This document shows, piece by piece, positions 18,490 through 27,410 of a DNA stretch of 33,223 bases. The notes beneath the pieces are model-generated. The model had not been told where the DNA came from and ran no database searches. It saw only the letters and a program-made list of their open reading frames with translations. Both the position numbers and the translations under genes were made by a program. Origin of the DNA: Omnitrophica bacterium GWA2_41_15 (GTDB lineage Bacteria; Omnitrophota; Gorgyraeia; Gygaellales; UBA12090); the NCBI GenBank assembly GCA_919902675.1, contig CAKKRH010000045.1, positions 1 through 33,223 of the forward strand. The letters are read 5' to 3'. Numbering within the stretch: position 1 is the first letter of the stretch; each line of letters starts with the position of its first letter.

Positions 18490-19221
18490 ATGAGCCCCGC
18501 CCTTTCCGCTATGAAGATACACCGAGTAGTAAGAAATGGTGGGGTGAATGTTGAGGCGATTATTCCAGCGGCAGGATACGGCAGAAGGCTGAAGACAAAA
18601 ACCCTTAAGCCGCTAGTAAAGATAAATGGAAAGCCCCTGCTCATTCATACCTTATTAGCATTAGCCAAGCTCAATCTTATACAAAAAATTATCATCGCGG
18701 TCAATCCGGACGGCTTGGGTAAGTTTAAGCGGGCTTTAAATCCATACAAAATAAATAAAGAAATCTCTTTAGTCCCGGGAGGAAAAACCCGCCGGGATTC
18801 CGTAAATAATTGCTTAAAACACATAGGTAAAGATACGGATTTTATCCTGGTGCATGACGCGGTCAGGCCGTTTATCTCGCCTGAACTGATTACCAGAACA
18901 ATAAAAGCGGCCATAGTCAATCAAGCGGCGGTATGCGCGGTCCCTTCCAAGTCAACCCTAAAGCGTGTAACCGATAATTACGAAATATCAGAAACCTTGG
19001 ATAGAAAAAACATCTGGGAAATTCAAACCCCCCAGGTTTTTAAGAAAGACGCCTTACTGCGGGCCTATAATAAATACGGCCGTTTAGAGGTAACCGATGA
19101 TGCCTCTTTGGTAGAAAAAACAGGAATAAAAGTAAAAGTAGTCCAGGGCAGTTATTTTAATATCAAAATTACTACTCCTGAGGATTTAGTATTCGCCCAG
19201 GCAATATTAAAAAAGGGATAA
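18490..19221 (+). CDS. ispD: 2-C-methyl-D-erythritol 4-phosphate cytidylyltransferase (start ATG 18490 or GTG 18544)
   Basis: NVEAIIPAAGYGRRLKTKTLKPLVKINGKPLLIHTL; VHDAVRPF; EIQTPQVF. Confidence 0.93.
   Translation: MSPALSAMKIHRVVRNGGVNVEAIIPAAGYGRRLKTKTLKPLVKINGKPLLIHTLLALAKLNLIQKIIIAVNPDGLGKFKRALNPYKINKEISLVPGGKTRRDSVNNCLKHIGKDTDFILVHDAVRPFISPELITRTIKAAIVNQAAVCAVPSKSTLKRVTDNYEISETLDRKNIWEIQTPQVFKKDALLRAYNKYGRLEVTDDASLVEKTGIKVKVVQGSYFNIKITTPEDLVFAQAILKKG
18494..18544. mobile_element. Candidate short non-autonomous relative of the 8621-8903 element
   Basis: CCCCGCCCTTTCC (18495-18507) ... GAAATGGTGGGG imperfect inverted ends; TGA at 18491-18493 and 18545-18547. Confidence 0.5.
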
Positions 19222-19703
19222 TGCTTAGAGTTGGCATAGGTTACGATATCCACCGTTTAGTTTCCGCAAGAAAGCTGATTTTAGGCGGCCTGGAAATACC
19301 TTTTGAGAAAGGCCTGCTGGCTCATTCCGATGGTGACGTCCTTACCCATGCCATCTGTGACGCGCTCTTAGGCGGCGCGGGATTGGAAGATATCGGGGTG
19401 AATTTCCCCAATAGTGACGATAAGTTTAAAGATATCTCCAGCCTAAAGCTATTGGCGGCAGTAAACCAAAAAATAACTCAAGCCGGATATAAAATAGAAA
19501 ACATTGACAGCGTGCTTATAGCCGATAACCCGAAAATAAATAAATACCGCGCTCAGATAATCGCTAATCTAAGCTCGGTTTTGAAAATACCGCCGGATTC
19601 GGTCAATATTAAAGCCACAACCAGCGAAGGCGTGGGACAGGTTGGATCTCAGGCTATTGCCGCCTACGCGGTAAGCCTGCTGAAGAAGGTAAATAAAAAA
19701 TGA
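19221..19703 (+). CDS. ispF: 2-C-methyl-D-erythritol 2,4-cyclodiphosphate synthase
   Basis: GIGYDIHRL, LAHSDGDVLTHAICDALLGG, TTSEGVGQVG. Confidence 0.96.
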   Translation: MLRVGIGYDIHRLVSARKLILGGLEIPFEKGLLAHSDGDVLTHAICDALLGGAGLEDIGVNFPNSDDKFKDISSLKLLAAVNQKITQAGYKIENIDSVLIADNPKINKYRAQIIANLSSVLKIPPDSVNIKATTSEGVGQVGSQAIAAYAVSLLKKVNKK

Positions 19704-20413
19704 TCGGACTATTGTTATACCTGTTAATTTTATTAGTTTCCCTGATAATACTCTATTCGCTCATGACGGCGCTATTTTTCCGCCGGGAAATACAATCAGC
19801 GTTTAGAAAGGATCCGGCCGCCAAATGTTATCTGGAGGTCTTAACGCTTTATCCGGGATTACACTCCATAGTAATGCACAGGCTGGCTCATTTTATTTAT
19901 TCTCTGAATATTCCTTTTATTCCTCGCTTTATCTCGGAGATGATGCGCTTTTTTACCGGCATAGAGATCCATCCCGGAGCAAAAATCGGAAAAGGCCTGT
20001 TTATTGACCACGGAAACGGGGTTGTAATCGGCGAAACAGCGGTAATCGGCGACGATTGTCTCTTGTATCAGGGAGTTACCCTGGGAGGCACCGGCAAGGA
20101 AAAGGGCAAGCGGCATCCAACAGTCGGAAACAATGTGGTAATCGGAGGCGGGGCTAAAATCTTAGGAAACATCACCCTTGGGGATAATTCTTATGTCGGA
20201 GCAAATGCGGTGGTGATCAGCGATGTCCCGGCAAACTCAACCATAGTAGGGGTCCCGGGAAGGATAACCCGCCAGGACGGAAAAAAGATAGATTTTGATT
20301 TAGACCATATCCATATCGTTGACCCAATCATCCAAAATATGGAAGAATTTGAAAAACGGATAGAGGCTCTGGAGAAAAAAATAGAACAACTAAAGAAAAA
20401 GGAGAATCTATAA
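19700..20413 (+). CDS. cysE: Serine O-acetyltransferase
   Basis: Hexapeptide repeats (IEIHPGAKIGKGLFIDHGNGVVIGETAVIGDDCLLYQGVTLGGTGKEKGKRHP). Confidence 0.92.
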   Translation: MIGLLLYLLILLVSLIILYSLMTALFFRREIQSAFRKDPAAKCYLEVLTLYPGLHSIVMHRLAHFIYSLNIPFIPRFISEMMRFFTGIEIHPGAKIGKGLFIDHGNGVVIGETAVIGDDCLLYQGVTLGGTGKEKGKRHPTVGNNVVIGGGAKILGNITLGDNSYVGANAVVISDVPANSTIVGVPGRITRQDGKKIDFDLDHIHIVDPIIQNMEEFEKRIEALEKKIEQLKKKENL

Positions 20414-20416
20414 AAA

Positions 20417-21844
20417 ATGAATGAGAAGAGAATAATTCAAGCCCTGATGATTGAAGATAATCCGTTTTTTGTGGTGGTTTTTAACGACTTAAGCAAGAAG
20501 ATGCGGGAGATCGAACTTAATATTCATCATACCATAAGCCTGGAAGATTCCTTGAATTTCCTCGACCTCCACCATGAGATAGAACTCATCATTTTAGATT
20601 ACCGGGTTCACGACAAAATTACCGGGCTGGAAATCCTTCAGCATATCCGGGCCAAGGGGATCAATGTCCCGGTGATAGTGGCCACCGGCAGTGGAAGCGA
20701 AGAAATAGCGGTAACTATGCTCAAGGCCGGGGCCAGCGATTATCTGGTAAAAGGATGCATAACTCCCGAGGCTTTTGAGCGCTCAATAAAAGACGCCCTG
20801 GAGCATCACAGGGTGTTTAATAAGGCCGTTGACCGGGGAGAAGAATTTATTCTAAAAGACCTGGCAGTTAAGAGATCCTTAAACGGGGTGTGCATAATGG
20901 ATCCAACAGGAAATATTATCTATGTGAACCCCTCTTTCGCGCTGATGTACGGTTATGAGAATGAGTATGAAATTATCGGCGGAAATATGAAAAACCTGCT
21001 TTTGCCGGGTAAATTCGCCCAAATCATCGGCAGTTTACAGGATAAAAAAACCTGGATGGAAGAACTCATCGGAATAAGGAAAGATAAGGCGGAAATCTCC
21101 ATGCAGACCCTTTTTTCCTTAATTGAACATAAAAACGGTAAAAACCCGGAAATAATGGCTTCATTTATCGATATCACCAAGTTGAAGGATATCGAAAAAA
21201 AGAGAGAATCCCTATATAGGGGGATTATGGAGGTTTTCGCCCTTAAGGCTGAAGAGGTAGGAAATATTGAAACATCCGGCCATATCCACCGTATCGCCGA
21301 CTATACGAATTATATCGCCGAAAAACTCCGCGGGAACGATTACTTCAAAAATTATATAGACGAAAAATATGTTATCGACATCGGCTATGCCAGTATGCTC
21401 CACGATGTGGGAAAGTGGCGCACTCCCAACGAAATCCTGCTTAAGCCTTTTCAGCTGACTGAGGCTGAGTGGGCGATAATAAGGCAGCACCCTAAGTTAG
21501 GGGTAGAGATGCTGATGCCGCTTTTAAAGGATAAAGGCAGTAACCAATACCTGAAATTAGTGGAAAGCGTGGTGCTTTATCATCACGAGAGATGGGACGG
21601 CTCAGGCTATCCTGAAGGATTAAAAGGAGAAGACATTCCGCTTTCGGCAAGGATAGTTTCCCTGGCCGATACCTACGACGCCCTGGTTTCAGACCGCTCT
21701 TACCGTTCGGGCTTTACCCATGAAGAGGCCCTGGAAATCATCAAAAAAGAAGAGGGCAAATATGACCCCCGGATATTTCAGGTTTTCTTAGACAACCATC
21801 TGGAGTTTAAAAGAATAAAAGAGAAAAACAGCGCCACCACTTAA
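20417..21844 (+). CDS. Response regulator with PAS and HD-GYP domains (likely c-di-GMP phosphodiesterase)
   Basis: Receiver (LIILDYRVHD), PAS (NPSFALMYGYE), HD (MLHDVGKW) and GYP (RWDGSGYPEGLKGEDIPLSARIVSLADTYDALVSDRSYR). Confidence 0.92.
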   Translation: MNEKRIIQALMIEDNPFFVVVFNDLSKKMREIELNIHHTISLEDSLNFLDLHHEIELIILDYRVHDKITGLEILQHIRAKGINVPVIVATGSGSEEIAVTMLKAGASDYLVKGCITPEAFERSIKDALEHHRVFNKAVDRGEEFILKDLAVKRSLNGVCIMDPTGNIIYVNPSFALMYGYENEYEIIGGNMKNLLLPGKFAQIIGSLQDKKTWMEELIGIRKDKAEISMQTLFSLIEHKNGKNPEIMASFIDITKLKDIEKKRESLYRGIMEVFALKAEEVGNIETSGHIHRIADYTNYIAEKLRGNDYFKNYIDEKYVIDIGYASMLHDVGKWRTPNEILLKPFQLTEAEWAIIRQHPKLGVEMLMPLLKDKGSNQYLKLVESVVLYHHERWDGSGYPEGLKGEDIPLSARIVSLADTYDALVSDRSYRSGFTHEEALEIIKKEEGKYDPRIFQVFLDNHLEFKRIKEKNSATT

Positions 21845-21919
21845 GTAGGGGTCAGCGTGTAGGGGTCAGCGTAAGCTGACCTTAATATAGGTTCTCACCA
21901 CAAGTTGCCTTACGGCAAC
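21845..21919. repeat. Tandem 14-bp repeat and two perfect hairpins between the HD-GYP gene and cysS
   Basis: GTAGGGGTCAGCGT twice (21845-21858, 21859-21872); GGTCAGC-GTAA-GCTGACC (21864-21881); GTTGCC-TTAC-GGCAAC (21904-21919). Confidence 0.85.
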
Positions 21920-21948
21920 CGCTACAGATAATTCAAACAACCAATAAC

Positions 21949-23379
21949 ATGTCCGTTCGCGTTTATAATTCCCTTACCAAAAAGAAAGAGTTATTTGAGC
22001 CGTTAAATCCTCCTCAGATAAATATGTATACCTGCGGAGTAACGGTATATGACGAATGTCATATCGGACACGCCCGCAGTCTCTATATCTTTGACCTGAT
22101 GCGGCGTTATTTATCCTATCGCGGCTTTCGAGTCCAACTGGTCAGGAACATCACGGATATAGACGATAAGATTATTAACCGGGCCAAAGAATTAAAGATA
22201 AGTTGGTCTGAGCTGACTGAAAAATGCGTAAAAAGTTATTATTCTGACCTTGATTCTTTAAAGATCAGCAAGGCTGATTACGAACCCAGGGCAACCGACA
22301 ATATACCGGAGATGATTAAGCACATCGAAGGCCTGATTGCTAAAGGTTATGCCTATACTACCGAAACCGGGGTCTATTTCCGGGTGCGCGATTTTAAAGA
22401 CTACGGTAAATTATCCGGACAAGGCATTGATGAAATGCACAGCGGAGCACGGAAAGAGCCGGATGAAACCAAGGAAGACGCCCTGGACTTCGCCCTCTGG
22501 AAAAAATCCAAGCCTGATGAGCCCTTCTGGGAAAGCCCCTGGGGAAAAGGGCGGCCCGGGTGGCATATTGAATGTTCGGTGATGAGCGCCAAATACCTGA
22601 AAACCGAGACCCTGGATATCCATGCCGGAGGCAGGGATTTGATTTTTCCCCACCATGAGAACGAAATCGCCCAGAGTGAGGCCTTAAGCGGAAAACTATT
22701 CGCCAGATACTGGCTTCATCACGGCCTGCTGACCATCAACAGCCAGAAGATGGCCAAGTCTTTGGGAAATTTTATCACCATAAAGGATTTTATTGAAAAG
22801 CATCATAACGCGGATTTCTTAAAGCTGTTCTTTTTATCCGCGCATTACGCGCACCCTATGGATTATACGGATAAAAAGATTGAAGAAGCAAGGACCGCGC
22901 TGGAAAGATTCCATATATTATTAAGAAAAGCCCAGCTTATCGTCAGAGACCAGCGCGCGCCGGGAATCCGGTTTCCTATTGCGACAGTGGATTTTATCGA
23001 AAAGCATAAACAAAGATTTATAGAAGCGCTGGATGATGATTTTAACACGCCTATAGCTTTAAGCTGTTTATTTGATTTGGCTAGCGAAACTAATAAATTT
23101 ATTGATTCAGAGAAACACAATCCGCGCTATACAGAGGTTATTTACCGGGCTTGCGAAGATACCATCCTGGAATTGGGAAATAAAATATTCGGATTATTTG
23201 ATGACCTATTCTGGGAGCCTTTGAATGACGAAGAGAAGAGCCTGCTTGAGGAACGCCTGAAAGCCAGGCAGAATAAAGATTTCAAGGCATCCGACAGCTT
23301 TAGGGAAGAATTAAGAAAAAGAGGGATTATTGTTGAAGACACAAAAGAGGGACAATCCTATAGAAGGATATTAAGGTGA
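21949..23379 (+). CDS. cysS: Cysteinyl-tRNA synthetase
   Basis: MYTCGVTVYDECHIGHARS, GWHIECSVMSAKYL, KMAKSLGNF. Confidence 0.96.
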   Translation: MSVRVYNSLTKKKELFEPLNPPQINMYTCGVTVYDECHIGHARSLYIFDLMRRYLSYRGFRVQLVRNITDIDDKIINRAKELKISWSELTEKCVKSYYSDLDSLKISKADYEPRATDNIPEMIKHIEGLIAKGYAYTTETGVYFRVRDFKDYGKLSGQGIDEMHSGARKEPDETKEDALDFALWKKSKPDEPFWESPWGKGRPGWHIECSVMSAKYLKTETLDIHAGGRDLIFPHHENEIAQSEALSGKLFARYWLHHGLLTINSQKMAKSLGNFITIKDFIEKHHNADFLKLFFLSAHYAHPMDYTDKKIEEARTALERFHILLRKAQLIVRDQRAPGIRFPIATVDFIEKHKQRFIEALDDDFNTPIALSCLFDLASETNKFIDSEKHNPRYTEVIYRACEDTILELGNKIFGLFDDLFWEPLNDEEKSLLEERLKARQNKDFKASDSFREELRKRGIIVEDTKEGQSYRRILR

Positions 23380-24011
23380 AAGGCCTTTTCATCACCTTTG
23401 AGGGCGCTGAGGGAAGCGGCAAATCCACCCAAATTAAATTATTGGAAGACTATCTTAAAAATAAAGGCAAGCGTGTTTTAGTCTTGCGCGAGCCCGGCTC
23501 GACTAAATTCAGCGAGGATTTAAGACGCGTGCTTCTGGATAAAAGAAACGGCTTCCTCTCTGAGAAAACCGAACTGCTTCTTTATCTGGCGGCCAGGGCC
23601 CAACTGTTAAAAGAAAAAATCATCCCGGCGCTCAAAGAGAAAAAAATAGTCCTTTGCGACCGTTTTCAGGATTCCACCCTTGTCTATCAGGGATACGGAC
23701 TGGGGCTGGACAGAAAAGTTATTGAATTACTGGGAGAGTTTGTTAGTGAGGGGATCAGTCCGGATTTGACCTTTTTATTAGATATCCCCGCCGAAGAAGG
23801 CTTGAGGCGGGCAGGCGGGGCCTCGGATAGAATCCAGGAGCGGCCGCTGGCCTATCACCGAAAGGTGCGAAACGGATACCTTAAACTGGCTTCGGCAAAT
23901 CCTAAACGGATAAGGCTGATCCGGGCTAAAGATATTCAAGAAACTCAAGGAGAGATCAGGAAGATTATTGACGGACTTTTCGCGAGAATCCGCAGTAAAC
24001 AAATATATTGA
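23376..24011 (+). CDS. tmk: Thymidylate kinase (GTG start)
   Basis: FITFEGAEGSGKSTQIKLL, REPGSTKFSEDLR, DRFQDSTLVYQGYG. Confidence 0.94.
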   Translation: MKGLFITFEGAEGSGKSTQIKLLEDYLKNKGKRVLVLREPGSTKFSEDLRRVLLDKRNGFLSEKTELLLYLAARAQLLKEKIIPALKEKKIVLCDRFQDSTLVYQGYGLGLDRKVIELLGEFVSEGISPDLTFLLDIPAEEGLRRAGGASDRIQERPLAYHRKVRNGYLKLASANPKRIRLIRAKDIQETQGEIRKIIDGLFARIRSKQIY

Positions 24012-24015
24012 TACG

Positions 24016-24984
24016 ATGTCATTTAAACAAATAATCGGGCAGGAAATCGCGCTAAAAATTTTACAAAACTCGCTCAAAGAGAAACGCCGCGGCCTGACTT
24101 ACCTCTTTTACGGCCCGCGCGGCACAGGAAAGTCTTTCGCCGCCAGGCAATTCTCTAAAGCCTTAAACTGTGATCAGGCCCAAAACGAGGACTCTTGCGA
24201 TATTTGTAGTTCCTGCCTCAGAATAGAAAAGCTGGAATATCCTGACCTGCACTGGCTTGATCTGGAGGAAGGCTCAAGCAATATAAAAATTGAGCAGATC
24301 CGCTCTCTGCAAAATGAAATCAGCCTTAAGCCGTTTGAAGCGCGGACAAAAATTTTTGTGATTAATAACTGCCAGAATTTAACCGCGGAGGCGGCCAACT
24401 GCCTGTTAAAAACCACGGAAGAGCCTCCGGCGGATTCGATAATAATTCTCATAACTACCGATTTGCGCTTGGTTCTTTCTACCATCAGCTCCCGGGCGTT
24501 AAAATTGAGATTTTCTCAACTGAATAGGAATCAAACCGCCCAAATACTAGAAAAAGATACCGCGCTTAATGGCGAACAAATTAGTTTTTTTAGCCGTTAC
24601 TTAGAAGGAAGGATTGCTATGTATCCTCAGTTAAATAAGCATGAATTCATCCAACAGAGAGAAGACCTATTCAATGGGCTGTTCAATCATTCACCCCTGA
24701 CAAAATTAGAGGACCTATTCAAAGATAAAAACCAAACATTGGATAACCTTTATATCTTAACCAGCTGTTTCAGGGACATTCTATTTATCAAGTCCGGCTC
24801 AAGAACCGAATACCTGATAAATCAGGATAAAGTCGCGCTAATAAATAAAGAAGCCGATAAATATACTCTCGCGCGGGTTTTAAGCATACTGGAAAATCTG
24901 AGCAAAAGTTTTGAGTATCTCAAGCGCAATCTAAACCTAAAATTACTCACGGATAATATTTGGCTGAATTTCCCCGCCGCCTAA
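24016..24984 (+). CDS. holB: DNA polymerase III delta' subunit
   Basis: YGPRGTGKSFAARQFSKALNC, CDICSSC, LLKTTEEPPADSIIILITT, TISSRALKLRF. Confidence 0.88.
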   Translation: MSFKQIIGQEIALKILQNSLKEKRRGLTYLFYGPRGTGKSFAARQFSKALNCDQAQNEDSCDICSSCLRIEKLEYPDLHWLDLEEGSSNIKIEQIRSLQNEISLKPFEARTKIFVINNCQNLTAEAANCLLKTTEEPPADSIIILITTDLRLVLSTISSRALKLRFSQLNRNQTAQILEKDTALNGEQISFFSRYLEGRIAMYPQLNKHEFIQQREDLFNGLFNHSPLTKLEDLFKDKNQTLDNLYILTSCFRDILFIKSGSRTEYLINQDKVALINKEADKYTLARVLSILENLSKSFEYLKRNLNLKLLTDNIWLNFPAA

Positions 24985-24991
24985 ACCTAAA

Positions 24992-25816
24992 ATGGAAAAA
25001 TTAGCCCAGGTAAAATTAAGAGAAGCCGGTCAAACCATCCTCTTTTCGTATCAAGAGGAGGAAAAGGCTCCGGCAGCTGCCGCGGCTGAACCCGCCAGAA
25101 GCAGGATAAAAATAGGCGATTACTGTATCGTTGAAGCCGACCGTGGGAATGACTACGGCCATGTCGTTTCCTGCGCCTTGAATATCGCGGATAAAACCCA
25201 GGAAGAGCCGATAAGAAAAATCATCAGACAGGCCTCTGCTAATGATTTAAAGCAGATTGATGAAAATAAAATAAAAGCTAAAGAGGCATCCAGCAGCTGC
25301 CAGAATAAAATCCGGGAGCATAAGCTGAATATGAAGCTGATTGACTGCGAATACTCCTTTGACCGCGGCAAAATCATCTTTTACTTTACCGCCGAAAGCC
25401 GGATTGACTTCAGGGAATTAGTCAAGGACCTGGCAAAAATCTTTAAGGCCCGCATAGAACTGCGCCAGATAGGCGTGCGTGATGAGGCCAGGCTTTCGGG
25501 AGGATTCGGGGTCTGCGGAAGACAGCTTTGCTGTGCCAGCTTTTTAAAAGATTTTGAACCGGTGATGATTAAGATGGCCAAAGAACAGGGCCTGCCCTTA
25601 AACCCTCCTAAAATATCCGGGCTCTGCGGCAGGCTGATGTGCTGTCTTTCTTACGAATACGCGACCTATACCGAGCTCTCTAAAGGACTGCCCAGAGAAG
25701 GCGAACATGTCAATATTGACGCGGAAACCGGCAAGGTGGTCAGCGTAAACAAACTTAAGCGCTGCTGCATGGTTCAATTTGAAGACGGAAGACAGGTTAA
25801 GAAGGAATACAAATAA
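24992..25816 (+). CDS. ricT: PSP1/RicT (YaaT) family protein
   Basis: GGFGVCGRQLCCASFLKDFEPVMIKMAKEQGLPLNPPKISGLCGRLMCCLSYE. Confidence 0.93.
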   Translation: MEKLAQVKLREAGQTILFSYQEEEKAPAAAAAEPARSRIKIGDYCIVEADRGNDYGHVVSCALNIADKTQEEPIRKIIRQASANDLKQIDENKIKAKEASSSCQNKIREHKLNMKLIDCEYSFDRGKIIFYFTAESRIDFRELVKDLAKIFKARIELRQIGVRDEARLSGGFGVCGRQLCCASFLKDFEPVMIKMAKEQGLPLNPPKISGLCGRLMCCLSYEYATYTELSKGLPREGEHVNIDAETGKVVSVNKLKRCCMVQFEDGRQVKKEYK

Positions 25817-25820
25817 AAGT

Positions 25821-25929
25821 AAAAGTTAAAACTCAAAAGTCAAAATGGCAATACAATAGCTAAAAAATCTACATTAACAGGAAGGCAACTAAACCAAAAT
25901 TTTGACTTTTGAGTTTTAAATTTTTAGTT
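25821..25929. repeat. Intergenic inverted repeat upstream of metG
   Basis: AAAACTCAAAAGTCAAAAT (25828-25846) exactly complementary to ATTTTGACTTTTGAGTTTT (25899-25917). Confidence 0.92.
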
Positions 25930-25937
25930 TCTAATCT

Positions 25938-27410
25938 ATGTCAAAATTTTATATCACTACTCCTTTATACTATATCAACTCCACTCCCCATATCGGGCAT
26001 TCTTATACCAACATCGCAGCCGATACCTTAGCCAGATTCCACCGGCAATGGGGTGAGGATGTCTATTTTTTGACCGGAACCGACGAACACGGCCAGAAGA
26101 TTGCCAAGGCCGCCGCCCAGGCAAACCTTAAAGAAAAGGATTTTGCCGATAAAATGGTTTCGGTCTTTGTTGAGCTCTGGAAATCGCTGGATATCTCTTA
26201 TGATGATTTTATCCGCACCACTGAAGAGCGTCATACAGCCGTGGTCAAAAACATCCTGAATATCCTGCACAAAAAAGGGGATCTTTATCTGGATGAATAC
26301 GTTGGCTGGTATTGCACCCCTTGCGAGACCTTCTGGGTTGATTCCCAGATAGAGGAAAAAACCTGCCCGGATTGCAAGAGACAGATAGAAAAGATACAGG
26401 AGAAGAATTTCTTCCTGAAACTATCCAAATATCAAGGCTGGTTGATTGAGCATATTAAAGCTCATCCGGACTTTATAAAACCCGTATCCCGTTATAACGA
26501 AGTCTTGAGTTTCTTAGAGAACAATACATTAACTGACCTCTGCGTCTCCCGTCCGCGCGCGAGGCTTAGCTGGGGGATTGAAATACCTTTCAGCCCGGAC
26601 CACGTTACCTATGTCTGGTTCGACGCCTTAATCAACTATATCAGCGCCATAGGATTCGGCTATGATGAGGCAAAATTCAAAAAATACTGGCCGGCGGACC
26701 TGCACCTGATTGGCAAGGATATCTTAAGACAGCACGCGGTTATCTGGCCGATTATCTTAAAGGCCTTGGGCCTTGAAATGCCCAGGATGATTTTTGCCCA
26801 CGGCTGGTGGATGGTGGGTGAGGATAAGATGTCCAAGTCCCGGGGTAATGTGGTTAGCCCCCTGGCAATGGTTGAAAAATACGGGATTGATACCTATCGT
26901 TATTTCCTGCTTAGAGATGTGCCTTTTGGCCTGGACGGAAGTTTCTCGGACGCGGCAATTATCAAAAGGAAGAACTCCGACCTGGCCAATGACCTGGGAA
27001 ACCTTATCCACCGCACCGCCACAATGGTGGAGAAATATTTTTCCGCCAGCCTCCCAGAAACAGGAGAAATCGGGCATTTCCCCCTCAAGGCTGAATGTGA
27101 TAAGCTGGAAAATGAACTAAGGCAGGCTATAGGAAACATTGATTTTTCTTCTTGCTTGGATAAAATCTGGCTGGTGGTTAATCAGGCCAACAAATTTATT
27201 GAAGATACTAAACCCTGGAACCTTTTAAAGGAAGGAAAAAAACAGGAGTTGGACTCTTTTATCCTGCTTTTGGTTTATGTGATCCGCCGGGTATCGAAAA
27301 TCCTTTCCCCGTTTATGCCCCAAAGCGCCAAGATGATACAGGAACAATTTGCCTCTTCCCAGATAACAAAAGGCGTGCCGCTCTTTCCCAGAATTGAAAA
27401 TGCTGGTTGA
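25938..27410 (+). CDS. metG: Methionyl-tRNA synthetase
   Basis: TTPLYYINSTPHIGHSYTNIAADTLARF, KMSKSRGNVVSP. Confidence 0.96.
   Translation: MSKFYITTPLYYINSTPHIGHSYTNIAADTLARFHRQWGEDVYFLTGTDEHGQKIAKAAAQANLKEKDFADKMVSVFVELWKSLDISYDDFIRTTEERHTAVVKNILNILHKKGDLYLDEYVGWYCTPCETFWVDSQIEEKTCPDCKRQIEKIQEKNFFLKLSKYQGWLIEHIKAHPDFIKPVSRYNEVLSFLENNTLTDLCVSRPRARLSWGIEIPFSPDHVTYVWFDALINYISAIGFGYDEAKFKKYWPADLHLIGKDILRQHAVIWPIILKALGLEMPRMIFAHGWWMVGEDKMSKSRGNVVSPLAMVEKYGIDTYRYFLLRDVPFGLDGSFSDAAIIKRKNSDLANDLGNLIHRTATMVEKYFSASLPETGEIGHFPLKAECDKLENELRQAIGNIDFSSCLDKIWLVVNQANKFIEDTKPWNLLKEGKKQELDSFILLLVYVIRRVSKILSPFMPQSAKMIQEQFASSQITKGVPLFPRIENAG

Noticed and set aside
19825-22582. Alternate-frame + strand ORFs inside cysE, cysS and metG (19825-20007, 22337-22582, 26794-27120)
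   Set aside because: Contained in confident CDSs with no recognisable domains or start signals.
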